A DNA stretch of 64,000 bases from Serripes groenlandicus (lineage: Eukaryota > Mollusca > Bivalvia > Cardiida > Cardiidae). Shown here one piece after another: positions 55,389 through 64,000 of the stretch; position 1 is the first letter of the stretch, and every line of letters starts with the position of its first letter. A program made the translations under genes and the position numbers. The DNA lies in assembly GCA_031761405.1 (NCBI GenBank), contig JASEVX010000017.1, positions 8,934,798 through 8,998,797 on the forward strand. Reading direction: 5' to 3'. The notes beneath the pieces are model-generated. The model was not told the DNA's origin, made no database searches, and saw only the letters and a program-made list of their open reading frames with translations.

Positions 55389-55640
55389 TTAGTTTTAGAG
55401 ATATCTCTTTATCTTAGAGAGATATAGCTCTAAGCTTTAAGATATATCTTTATAACACAGTGAGATATATATCTAAAATATATAGATGTATTTCTATTTA
55501 TAAACTATATTCGTCTCAATCAGAGAGATATCTTTTTAACTTTGATCATTCAAAAGAGATATATATATGACTTAGTTAGATATCTTTACATCATGCTTAA
55601 AGAAAGATATCTTTCTAAGTTAGCCAGATATCTCTCTGGT
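55389..55640. repeat. Cluster of AGATATCT-like palindromes
   Basis: Many short palindromes of the GATATC/AGATATCT type, such as AGAGATATCTCT at the left, AGAGAGATATCTTT near 55521, AAAGATATCTTTC near 55605 and CAGATATCTCTCTGG at the right. They do not form one regular tandem period. Could be a decayed foldback element or a simple-sequence expansion. Confidence 0.6.
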
Positions 55641-56095
55641 CAATGTATAGGCAAATTAGCGTCCGTTGGTCGGTTTGCCAATGACGTGGCAAAAATATTA
55701 ACCGTAAATAAACCGTAGATATGTAGTAAAACAGGTAAACATCGTTGAGATTTGAATCTCAGAGAAGAATGCCATTATTAACGTTCGCTGTGGGGGTGAT
55801 CCGCATTGGGTCATAAAGTCTTCGGGCAACAGGGAAATAAAAACAATATTATCACAGTTATTTCGTGCTTATTTATAACATCAACGTGATTTTACTTGCG
55901 ATTTGATAGGGGGAAAAAAACCGGAAACAAAAACCCGTTTTTTACGTCTTCCAACCACATTGGTATCAGTTTCTCAAGTTGGAATGTAATAACATAATTT
56001 GCGTTGTATTACTGCAATCTTTCTTTTCATTAGATTCTTTCCCATATAATGCATTTCAGATTCAGAGAGATGTCTTGATTGTTGCAGATTTGATC
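55641..56095. other. Unassigned sequence
   Basis: Nothing recognised; the frames 55979-56236 and 56030-56215 overlap the next element. Confidence 0.3.
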
Positions 56096-56102
56096 ATACG
56101 TG

Positions 56103-56266
56103 CAGAGGCCCAGATAAGGAGGAGTATACAGCTCTTTTACCCACAATATCTCACTTATTATCCATCCAAACCCTATACTGTGGGTACTCAAACGAATCGT
56201 CTTTTGAGTACACACAACACAGGGTTAGAGGGTTAAAGGAGGATTTTAGAACGTACAAAAGCTCTG
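56103..56266 (+). mobile_element. Family D foldback element with readable target site
   Basis: CAGAGGCCCAGATAAGG to ACAAAAGCTCTG. ATACGTG occurs on both sides (56096-56102 and 56267-56273), a 7-8 bp target duplication. With CAGAG/CTCTG ends this fits hAT. The hairpin has lost a few bases at its tip (AACGAATCGTCTTTTGAG). Confidence 0.85.
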
Positions 56267-56274
56267 ATACGTGA

Positions 56275-56647
56275 ATGCCTGTATCTGTAAATTAACAAAT
56301 GGAATTGTTTCCAGTCTAATTTACTTGCTGAATGAAACTTGTAGTAGGTTTAGTTGAGGAACTTCCATTTTAGTTTTAACAAGAAATGTATTCATTATAA
56401 TTAATTTGCAACAGATGGACAGTGATTTATTTTATTAGATTTATGACCTACGGTTTTTGTTCTAAATGATTTGCTTTACAGTGCTATTTAAGCAACAACT
56501 TGGTTGTTTTGTTTTGAATTTAGAAGAACTGAAATTCAACCTTTTTATAGGTAAAGCAAATCTTCCACTATTGTAAGGACATTGAAACAACAAAAATGAT
56601 GTCGTAATCCACTCTTGTAAATAAGGAGAACTTTCTGATGATGAGTC
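56275..56647. other. Unassigned AT-rich sequence
   Basis: Nothing recognised. Confidence 0.3.
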
Positions 56648-56853
56648 TTAACTCTTTCAGCGCCAAAGGCAAAGTTTTTTGCAAACAATACTGATTCAGG
56701 CGAGTCAGCCCGTAACGAGCTGTCTCACCTGAAATCAGCATTGTTTGTCTTTTAGTTATCAAAATAGTCCAAACTTTAATTACATAATAAATGGAGACGC
56801 CCGATTTTGAACATGGAAGAGTCTACTTTAAACTTCGGCGCTGAAAGAGTTAA
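56648..56853 (+). mobile_element. Family E MITE, complete
   Basis: TTAACTCTTTCAGCGCC to CGGCGCTGAAAGAGTTAA, TTAA at both edges. The hairpin is CGAGTCAGCCCG/CGAGCTGTCTCACC, so the AP-1-like site is altered. Only 8-9 bp are missing near the right end (AAACTTCGGCGC). Confidence 0.92.
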
Positions 56854-57289
56854 TGATTTCAACAACTAACTAATTATAATTATAATCTATATGGATAAAA
56901 GTGCAATTACTGAAAATATTTGAAAATAGTATGACAAGAGAAGGAATTTCTCAAGACGAACAATTTCCCCTATTACACTCTATCAAAACAATATCCTTTC
57001 ATGTAAAGAGGTTTTCTAGATATTTTTAGGTCAAATTACGCTAAATACCTGACTTGCTGATCTTTAGTCCCTAAAAAAACCTTTGTTTGTGTAGAAATGA
57101 GTGTATACCATCACCAGAATGTATTGAATATATGACATTGAGTTTAAATGCATTGTGAATGTGTATAGGATGCACTGGAAATGATTGATTTGATCACTTC
57201 TAGTATTTTGACCTTGTTTGAAAGTGAAAGTAGAGAATACTAAACACCGGTTTTGTCCGGGCCCGATTTGGTCCAAAATGACGGTAACC
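56854..57289. other. Unassigned sequence with family C-like words
   Basis: AGGAATTTCTCAAGACGAACAATTTCCCC near 56943 recalls the family C hairpin, but no ends are visible. The frame 57064-57333 is not recognised. Confidence 0.3.
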
Positions 57290-57455
57290 ATTTTCGCCTG
57301 GTGAGTTCTTTCTTGCATAATGCATGACCCCACATTTTCTTTGGATTGTTTTAAAGCTAGGACGTATCTCTTTTCAATGATATATGGTGTTCTACATGAG
57401 AAACGCTTAGAAAGTGTGACAATTGAGGACTGAAACTGGTCGATTTACAATTAAA
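57290..57455 (+). repeat. Family K dispersed repeat, copy 1
   Basis: TTCTTTCTTGCATAATGCATGACCCC, ATGATATATGGTGTTCTAC and GTGTGACAATTGAGGACTGA. Homologous to two segments around 60330-60655. No ends or coding capacity defined. Confidence 0.65.
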
Positions 57456-57720
57456 ACAAAGAAGGATCTTTTTTTGGTGTATTGTAACCTTCAGAGTCGG
57501 CTGCTGTGGTTAAATACTATAACAACAACAACATCACACTTTTCTTCACTAAGAGGAAACGTATGTTTTTCAGTTCACGAGATCAGTTATCTCGGAAATC
57601 TGTTCAAAACAGGCAGCGTTAATTACACGGTAAGATTGGAACAGATAAGCCAAGAAAACTTTGATCATCTCGTTTCGAAATCTACACATCTTTTTTTTAC
57701 TCTATAGCTAAGCAGCATTC
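57456..57720 (+). other. Unsupported open frame downstream of K
   Basis: The frame 57423-57707 (94 aa) begins in repeat K and contains a run of threonines from ACAACAACAAC. No domain recognised; probably not a gene. Confidence 0.2.
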
Positions 57721-57953
57721 AGTGACCAATACATACATACATATTCTGAATACTGACTGGTTAAAACGGCTTACTTTTAGGGGTGAATTAGATTTAATTT
57801 CATGTATGGTAAAAGATCATTTCAGCGCGCAAACCTATGCACTTACTGTAATCGCAAAAGATAGATAGATGCATGTTCGTAAAGTCCAGTATAGCTGTGT
57901 ATATGTAAACTGATAACAGTTAGAGATTAGAGATTTGCGTATTTAGCTATAAA

Positions 57954-58170
57954 CCATTTTCCCAAGATAGACGCTATGTGACGCTTCTGCAGCAGAGGAC
58001 GTTTGAAAATAGTGTAGAAACTTCTCAAAACCAGCAATTTCTCCTTTTACCACAATGTTTCCAACTTGTTCAGTTTTTGTACCTTCATTTATAGTTGTTT
58101 GCAATGTTTTTGCATAGATTATTCCAAAGCGGTCTGCTGCAGATGTGTTCGTGTTATATGTGAGAAAATG
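57954..58170 (-). mobile_element. Family C MITE
   Basis: ACCATTTTCCCAAGATAGACGC, CTTCTGCAGCAGAGGACG at the left, GCGGTCTGCTGCAG at the right. The hairpin is reduced. Confidence 0.78.
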
Positions 58171-58248
58171 TTTGCTTACAATTGCAGACCAAGATAAGGC
58201 TGCATGTTATTGCAGTTTAACCTTGGTGTAGACTGTTCTCTACACATA

Positions 58249-58504
58249 TGATTCGTTCCGCGAGAAAACCAACATTGCGTAAAGTATCGACCCGGATAAG
58301 CCTAAGCATGCCGCGCGGGCTAACCCGGACATACACTTTTCGCCTCCTGTGGATTTTCTGTTTCAGGAGTCATTACTCTATACATCTATCCCCCTGAGAC
58401 GGAATGTGTCGTCCCGGATTAGCCTGCGCGGACTGCGCAGGCTGATCTGGGTCGACACATTACGCAGAGTCCATAATATTGTTTTTCTCGTGGAACGGCT
58501 CATA
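58249..58504 (+). mobile_element. Family A MITE, complete
   Basis: TGATTCGTTCCGCGAG to TCTCGTGGAACGGCTCA with TA on both sides. GACTCTG is deleted after AACCAACATTG. The interior palindrome is near perfect (CCTGCGCGGACTGCGCAGG). The frame 58349-58621 is read-through. Confidence 0.92.
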
Positions 58505-58988
58505 CATCAATATTCAATGATCACTTCTCCATATATATATGTTAGAAGTTGTCAAAATTCATGGGTGATGATGAAGGTCACCTACTCGGTGTCCGTTCAG
58601 AGGTTGAACTCTCAAGTCTAGGTATCGGGTCATTCTCTAGTGTGGTATCTTTTGTTAATGGGCTTTTAACTTCCGTAGAAAGGTAATATGATATATAAAA
58701 CCGCAAAACGCAATCTAAATTTATCAACGAATAAACAGGCCTGTATGCGAATTAGTACAGTTGGGCCGTTTTTTTCTGACCACAAAACGGTAGATAAGAT
58801 AAACATAGATAATGAAATCGACTGAGTCGTCGAAAATGTAAGCCTTTCGCATAGGAGAGCAGTGAAGACTCATGGGAATCTTCACAGTTCATCCACTTTC
58901 TAGAACAGAAATAGCCGTTAGCACCTACGAAAACCTAGAAGTATAGCTCCACTTATCGCATACTAAACTCAATGTTTGCTCCAAAAGC
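58505..58988. other. Unassigned AT-rich sequence
   Basis: Nothing recognised. Confidence 0.3.
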
Positions 58989-59202
58989 ATTAAACCCTTT
59001 CGCACATACAAGAAACCTTCTGCAGACATCTTTGAAAACACAAAGGAAAGCATGTGGAATAATCTCTAACAATAAAAGCTGTGGCAAAATGTAAAATAGC
59101 TCATCGTGATCAAATATCCCCCCTTTTCCAGATTGTTTATAAATATCGTTAGCTGCAGATGCGTCAAAATGCGTCTGGATGTGGAAAACTCTTATCAAAG
59201 GG
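58989..59202 (+). mobile_element. Family C MITE, diverged
   Basis: ATTAAACCCTTTCGCACATAC at the left, TAGCTGCAGATGCGTC and GTGGAAAACTCTTA at the right. The CAGCAGACGAC block is shortened to CTGCAGACATC. Confidence 0.75.
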
Positions 59203-59835
59203 ATATTTGTTTAGACAGGGCTGCAACATATAAGTCTGTGCTTGTACATTGTTTGTACATACAGTAATGCATCGTGGTAATACAGGAGTTGAACAAACTG
59301 CAGTTAAAAAGCAAGAACTGTAGACACCCCGCCGCCTGATTATAGTCTCATTTCTATAGAATACAGTCAGTGTTATTCTACAGGGTAATTTTGTCCTGGA
59401 GCGACTGATGTAGATAATGTAAGGTGAAAAGGCAGGAAGTTCCGATCATTTCTTGGTATATGTTTGTTAGTTTAACCCCTTAACTGTTAAAAGTTTATCT
59501 AATTAATGTCTCTGCTTTGAAGGCTGCTAATGCTACACGAATCTAAGGCCGATATACATGTATACGGTTATTATAATAAGATAATTCAAAGCATATAATT
59601 ACTTTTTCAGTACAGAATTTCAAACTTTATATGTAAGCACTCACCGATTCAAATTATGAATACATAAGATACTAGTACATCGAAATAATTTGTAAATGTG
59701 TATAAATGAATGGATAAGACAATGTTTTAGTTGAGAATAGTTCAATAACAGAGACATTTGATGAAATGATTCGTACTTTCTAAATGCTGGCATATCTTTT
59801 CAATACTTTATTCGCCTCTCGAATCGATCCAGTTA
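59203..59835. other. Unassigned AT-rich sequence
   Basis: Nothing recognised. Confidence 0.3.
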
Positions 59836-60184
59836 CAGGGGCGTAGCTTCCTTTAGGCACTGTAGGCATGTGCCTACACATTTTTTCTCAAAATGCCCCA
59901 AAATGCAGCTACCGCGATAGACATCTGCGTAATGTATCGACCAGATCAGCCTGCGCTGTCCGCGCAGACTGATCCGGCCGACACATTCCGTCTTATCCGG
60001 GGGATAGATGTATAGAGTAGTGATTCCTGAAACAGAAAATCCACAGGAGGCGAAATGTGTCTATCCGGGTAGGCCTGTGTGGCAGGCTTAGACTGATCCG
60101 GGTCGATACTTTACGTAGAGTCCACAATATTGATTTTCTCACGAGACGGCCCTACACATTGATTATTGCACAGCTACGCCCCTG
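59836..60184 (-). mobile_element. Family B composite element carrying an A-like core, copy 3
   Basis: CAGGGGCGTAGCTTCC to CACAGCTACGCCCCTG, inverted relative to the other two. Again GTAGGCATGTGCCTACA near one end and AATCAATGTGTAGGGCCGTC (as complement) near the other, with the A-like core between. AGTTA precedes and AGTCA follows, a possible imperfect target duplication. Confidence 0.9.
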
Positions 60185-60329
60185 AGTCAATCGTCAAACT
60201 ATTGAACTGTATCATGAAAATACGGGTCAAAGTATACCAAATACATCCGCAGACAGGCTGATATACAGCCCAATAGTCACTCCAACATGTGTTTGCTATT
60301 CAGAATTGTATACTTTCACCAGTCTCCAT
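60185..60329. other. Unassigned sequence
   Basis: Nothing recognised. Confidence 0.3.
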
Positions 60330-60655
60330 AAAGGGATTTCTTTCTTGCATATTTCATGACCCCCAATCTTTTTTAACGCTTTCTTTTATACAAAAAAATC
60401 TGCGGACGACTTTGAAAACATACCCCCAAAACATTGGAAACTTCCTTTAAAAGACAAAAGAAGAAATTGCCATGTTTTGAGCAATTTCTTCTTTTGTTGC
60501 CATGTTTTCAAAAAGGCGACTGTTGCAGAGGCGTCAGAAAGCGTCAATATGAGGGAAAGGGATGTACATCTTTCGAATGATATAGAGTGTAACACCTGTA
60601 AACATGACTAAAGTTTGACAATTGAGGGTCGAAACTTGATTATTTAGATCGAAAT
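60330..60655 (+). repeat. Family K dispersed repeat, copy 2, split by family C
   Basis: TTTCTTTCTTGCATATTTCATGACCCC (60338-60364) and, after the inserted element, ATGATATAGAGTGTAACACC and TTTGACAATTGAGGGTCGAA match the uninterrupted copy at 57290-57455. Confidence 0.65.
60373..60570 (+). mobile_element. Family C MITE inserted in repeat K
   Basis: TTAACGCTTTCTTTTATAC at the left, ATATGAGGGAAAGGGATG at the right. The hairpin is AGAAATTGCCATGTTTTGAGCAATTTCT. The uninterrupted K copy at 57290 shows what the empty site looked like. Confidence 0.85.
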
Positions 60656-60738
60656 AAAAAAAAGGAATTATATTGATAATCTTTGACCTATTGATACCAA
60701 GTTTGAATTTCAAACGAAACGGTGAATGCTTAGCTTAG

Positions 60739-60945
60739 ATGGATAGATTGGTTTTCTTCTATAGACGTGAACCCGCTTTTGAAGTCCGTGCACACATTGA
60801 AGACCAAGACAAGCCTGTGACATACACAGTGACAGTCCATAGCCTTCCCATCAACATACCATGGAGATTTAAATACAAAAGAGTCAATTGGTTTACTGCG
60901 CAACTGCATCAACGTGGTCATGAAACAGATTTAAGGCTCATTTGA
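60739..60945 (+). other. Open frame of 68 codons, not recognised
   Basis: The translation has a fairly protein-like make-up (REPAFEVRAHIEDQDKPVTY, then a basic, aromatic stretch) and no low-complexity runs. It is not covered by a repeat I could define. No domain, no splice context and no partner exon, so this is weak. Confidence 0.2.
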
Positions 60946-60956
60946 TATTGTCGCGG

Positions 60957-61100
60957 TTGAACGCTTTCACACACACACAGCAAATATACAGCAGATGACT
61001 TTAAAACATCTAAACCATCTAGGCGAAACTATTGTAAATATCTATAAATCGTCTCATGCAGAGGCGTCAGAGAGCGTATATCTGTGGGAAAGGGTTAAAT
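60957..61100 (+). mobile_element. Family C MITE, hairpin deleted
   Basis: TTGAACGCTTTCACACAC and ATACAGCAGATGAC at the left; CGTCTCATGCAGAGGCGTC and GTGGGAAAGGGTTAA at the right. The whole hairpin and right arm are gone. Confidence 0.8.
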
Positions 61101-61230
61101 ACGATACAGGTGGAATGGTCATAACGAAGACACCTATAGCATTCCATTAATTGGCCATAACACCAGGTAAACACCAGGTAAATTCATTACGTATGGGAAT
61201 CTATAGTTTATTACCATTATTACCATGTCG

Positions 61231-61284
61231 TGGAAGACAGTGGTACAGTGGAAGACAGTGGTACAGTGGAAGACAGTGGTACAG
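61231..61284 (+). repeat. Three 18-bp repeats at a SINE head
   Basis: TGGAAGACAGTGGTACAG repeated exactly three times. The last unit runs into the A-box of the SINE. Confidence 0.95.
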
Positions 61285-61463
61285 AGGTAGAGCGTCGGCC
61301 TCTTGTACCAAAGGTCCCGGGTTCGAATCCCGTGATGAGCGGGTTCTGCCTTTGGGATTTTTCCACACAAACGGTGCGAGTACTGGTTAAGTATCCAGGA
61401 AGCAGACATCGAGCGTGATTAATATAAGCTTAAAGCTTGTTTCGCAATCGATTTAAAATAAAT
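61267..61463 (+). mobile_element. SINE type 3, near complete
   Basis: A-box TGGTACAGAGGTAGAGCG, B-box GGTTCGAATCC at about 61320-61330, body GGGTTCTGCCTTTGGGAT and CTGGTTAAGTATCCAGG, tail AGCTTGTTTCGCAATCGAT. The internal promoter matches the polymerase III consensus well. Counterpart of 49986-50200. The minus-strand frame 61134-61409 is a shadow. Confidence 0.8.
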
Positions 61464-61763
61464 AAGTTTAAACTACCATGATACCTCATTGTTATTGCCC
61501 ATAAATGCCATTGCTAGTCGAAATAAGACAATAATTGAGATGTTTTCTGATGATAAGGTTTCTAATTGCATTTATAACATGCCGACGGCTTGGACCAACG
61601 TATGGTTAGGGTCTACACCGTTTGAAGAAACACCTTATTGTTTCCAAACGATGCTGAACCTTGACCAGATGGTGCTTTGAAACACGATTACAGGTCTCGG
61701 TCGACATTATTTTAGTGGGAGACGGGTTTCTTAGAGATACAAGTAGATCAGCGGTCTCATTAA
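61464..61763. other. Unassigned sequence
   Basis: The frame 61489-61680 (63 aa) has no recognised domain. Confidence 0.25.
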
Positions 61764-61764
61764 T

Positions 61765-61970
61765 TAACCCTTTCCCACATACAACAAATCTGCAGCAGAC
61801 GACTTTGAAAACATACCCGAAATTGTTTGGAAACTCCCTTTAAATGAAAGTACAATAATTGAATAGAGTTGAAAACATGGTGACAAAAGGAGAAATTGCT
61901 CGTTTTGAGCAATTTCTTCTTCGGTCGGCATTTTTTTCAAAAAGGCCGTCTACTGCAGAGGCGTCAGAAA
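61765..61970 (+). mobile_element. Family C MITE, first of a tandem pair
   Basis: TTAACCCTTTCCCACATAC and TCTGCAGCAGACGACTTTG, perfect hairpin AGAAATTGCTCGTTTTGAGCAATTTCT, ending GAGGCGTCAGAAAG where the next copy starts. The terminal GTGGGAAAGGGTTAA is missing. Confidence 0.9.
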
Positions 61971-62180
61971 GTTAACCGTTTCCAACATACAACAAATCTG
62001 CAGCAGACGACTTTGAAACCATACCCGACATTTTTTGGAAACTCCCTTTAAATGAAAGTACAATAATTGAATAGTGTTGAAAACATGGTGACAAAAAGAA
62101 AATTGCTCAAAACTTTTGAGCAATTTCTTCCTTTGTTGCCATGTTTTTAAAACGCCGTCTGCTGCAGAGACGTCAGAAAG
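61971..62180 (+). mobile_element. Family C MITE, second of a tandem pair
   Basis: Starts TTAACCGTTTCCAACATAC directly after the first copy and runs with high similarity (AACTCCCTTTAAATGAAAG in both) to GAGACGTCAGAAAGTGG. The right terminus is missing here too. Confidence 0.9.
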
Positions 62181-62360
62181 TGGATATCTATGGATGATAT
62201 CAGTGTTCTATGGTTATATGGTTACTACATGTGTGTTGAAGGTACACGTGACATATTTCAACGTCGAAGCAAACTTCGTTCCTCAAAGTACCAAATAAGG
62301 AGACATTGCTTTTTTATGATGGGTACATTTTATTTGGAAAAATATAAAATCACATGATAT

Positions 62361-62452
62361 GTTAAACGCTTTCTACATACAACGTGTTTGCGGCAGACGT
62401 CATTTTTGCCTATATATTTAAAAGTTGGCTTTGTTTGGGGGAAAAGGTTAAA
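62361..62452. mobile_element. Family C MITE, reduced to its ends
   Basis: TTAAACGCTTTCTACATACAAC and TTGCGGCAGACGTC, then TTTGGGGGAAAAGGTTAA. About 90 bp, TTAA at both sides, hairpin lost. Confidence 0.7.
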
Positions 62453-62935
62453 AAGCGGCTTGTTGCATTTTGTAAAAAGTAGTAATCTATGTATTTTATA
62501 GAGGACATGAGACATAAAATAGGTATATATAACGTTCAAAGAGAACGTCCCAAACTATATAGCACACGAGTTTACACGGATCTGTGTTCCCCATTACGTT
62601 ACTACATCAGAAGACATCCCATTCCGCAGATATCAATATTTCCGTTTACCTGTCATTTGCGCAAACAGTTTACACGTTGACAGTTCGCGAAAAACTGTTG
62701 TATCTAACACTTTGAGAAAAATACCGATGTAATAGTTTTGCATAAGTCATTTTCGAGAAGCGTCAGTAACACTGGGCACATTTTTTTCTCTGTGATTCAC
62801 AGAAAAGAAAGTGTTTTGTGTAAGCTAGACTTCATAAATCATAGCAAGGCTAAGGAATGACTACAAATCCTTGTTCCACTGACTTCATGCAACTTGTATC
62901 AGCAACTTTAATCTTTTGCAAATTCTTGTATACAC
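62453..62935. other. Unassigned sequence
   Basis: Frames 62330-62539 and 62489-62680 have no recognised domain. Confidence 0.3.
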
Positions 62936-63156
62936 AGCCTTTCCCACATACATACGCTTTATGACGCCTCTGCAGCAGACATCTTTTGAAATACTGTGAT
63001 AAAAGGAGAAATTGCTCAAAATTATCAATTTCTCCTTTTGTCAGAAAGTGTTCAACATATTTCATAAATGATACATTCATATATAGAGATTTGCCATGTT
63101 TTTGCCATGATGTTTCCAAAGTCGTCTGCTGCAGATTTGTTGTAAGTGGGAAATAT
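62936..63156 (-). mobile_element. Family C MITE, near complete
   Basis: CCTTTCCCACATACATACGC, GACGCCTCTGCAGCAGAC at the left, GTCGTCTGCTGCAG and AGTGGGAAATATTAA at the right. Hairpin GGAGAAATTGCTC...TATCAATTTCTCC. The frame 62850-63119 is a shadow. Confidence 0.88.
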
Positions 63157-63344
63157 TAATGGAATATTCTTTGCTTAATATTGATAGATGTGTTACGAAA
63201 TATGTAGACAAAGAAAAGACGGTAAAAATGCGCAGTCTGATCTTGATCTACACTTTACGCAATTATAGTTGAAAGTCGCTCATAAACTGTTACGATAAAG
63301 TTGTATAAAGTTACGTACGTTAACATAAAATAGAACATTTTAGG

Positions 63345-63572
63345 TAAACCCTTTCCCACATACAACACATTTGCAGCTAGCGACTTTAAAAACATCAAGG
63401 TGGAAATCTGCGAAACCTCAATAAGGAAAGTATAAAGTTATCTAATGGAGTTGAGAACATTGCGGAAAATAGAGAAATGTCACATGAAGAGCAGTTTCTA
63501 CTTTTGCCACAATGTCTTAAAAACATTGTCTTCTGCAGATTGATCAAAATATGTTTACACGGTGGAAAGGGT
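63345..63572 (+). mobile_element. Family C MITE
   Basis: AAACCCTTTCCCACATACAAC and TTGCAGCTAGCGACTT at the left, TTGTCTTCTGCAGATTG and GTGGAAAGGGTGA at the right. The hairpin is imperfect. Confidence 0.82.
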
Positions 63573-63603
63573 GATCAACTGGAAATAGTCTAAAACCACA
63601 ATT

Positions 63604-63974
63604 GAGCCGTCCCGCGAGAAAACCAACATTATGGCCTCTGCGTAATGTATCGATCCCGATCAGCCTGCGAAACGTGTCTATTCGGGTAAGCCTGCGCGGC
63701 TGATCCGGGTCAATACTTTACGCAGAGTCCACAATGTTGGTTTTCTCGCGGGACGGCTCATATCAATATATCTGCGTAATGTATCGACCAGATCAGCCTG
63801 CGCTGTCCGCGCAGACTGATCCGGCCGACATATTCCGTCTAAGGGGGGATAGATAGAGTAATGATTCCTGATACAGAAAATCCACAGGATACGAACAGTG
63901 TCGGTCCAGGTAAGCCTGCGTGGCATGTTTAGGCTGATCCGGGTCGATACTTTACGCAGAGTCGGACGGCTCAT
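63604..63974 (-). mobile_element. Family A dimer
   Basis: GAGCCGTCCCGCGAG at the left, a shortened A unit ending GCGGGACGGCTCA at 63760, then ATATCAATATATCTGCG leading into a second unit that ends GTCGGACGGCTCA. The linker is the same as in the dimer at 13921-14374. The minus-strand frame 63678-63974 is read-through. Confidence 0.85.
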
Positions 63975-64000
63975 CTCAGGTTAAAGGTTATGGACCATAT

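Noticed and set aside
57423..57707. 94-residue frame as a gene
   Set aside because: It begins in dispersed repeat K, includes a threonine run from a simple repeat, and nothing supports an exon boundary.
58349..58621. A recurring 'protein' (MDFLFQESLLYTSIPLRR and relatives) at several loci
   Set aside because: It is the translation of family A elements. Similar frames occur at 2694, 24837, 43264, 47151 and 63678 in different orientations with stops and truncations, as expected for an untranslated MITE.
61267..61345. A functional tRNA gene
   Set aside because: The A- and B-boxes are good, but the region continues into a SINE body and tail with a second copy at 49986-50200, and I could not pair an acceptor stem.

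Overview
This window looks like a gene-poor, repeat-packed stretch of an animal nuclear genome, most likely a bivalve mollusc. The signs are low GC, no compact gene order or ribosome binding sites, tRNA-derived SINEs with the GCCGTGATATAAC...GCGGCGTTTAAC tail that I know from molluscan genomes, an AAGGTCA-bearing dispersed repeat of a type I associate with bivalves, and an assembly gap of exactly 200 N. The species cannot be fixed from the sequence alone. I found no complete protein-coding gene. Nearly every open frame lies over a transposon or satellite, or is a short chance frame. The best coding remnants are a decayed LINE reverse-transcriptase fragment (28299-28560) and an unrecognised frameshifted exon-like stretch (26361-26674). 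| Layout. 1-2600: unique sequence, then a 59-bp satellite with a higher-order 503-bp spacing. 2.6-6.9 kb: scattered foldback elements and a SINE. 6.9-12.5 kb: a block present twice, each copy holding a 22-bp satellite, a spacer of about 590 bp, a 43-bp satellite and a SINE. The copies are separated by the 200-N gap and are most simply two unmerged contig ends or haplotypes. 12.5-64 kb: a mosaic of short non-autonomous DNA transposons (MITEs), SINE fragments and minisatellites in unremarkable AT-rich DNA. | Working names for the families I separated. Family A: about 255 bp, ends TGAGCCG/CGGCTCA, probable TA target. Family B: CAGGGGCGTAGCT ends, hAT-like, always carrying an A-like core. Family C: TTAA-CCCTTTCCCACAT ends, about 35 copies, piggyBac- or Kolobok-like. 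Family D: CAGAG...CTCTG ends with a very long central hairpin, hAT-like. Family E: TTAA-CTCTTTCAGCGCC ends with an AP-1-like site at the hairpin. Family F: CGAGGGCTTGGCGTGAAAC ends and a 4-bp target duplication in all three copies. Family G: 54-bp inverted repeats, 53/54 identical. Family H: a foldback element with eight 21-bp palindromic units. Families J and K: two copies each. | How it fits together: short hairpin elements without coding capacity dominate, insert into one another (D in C, C in K, an A-like core inside B), and several SINE bodies have expanded locally into tandem arrays. The points most worth following are the composite A/B element, the 4-bp-target family F, element H, the hairpin core shared by C and F, and the probable assembly duplication around the gap.
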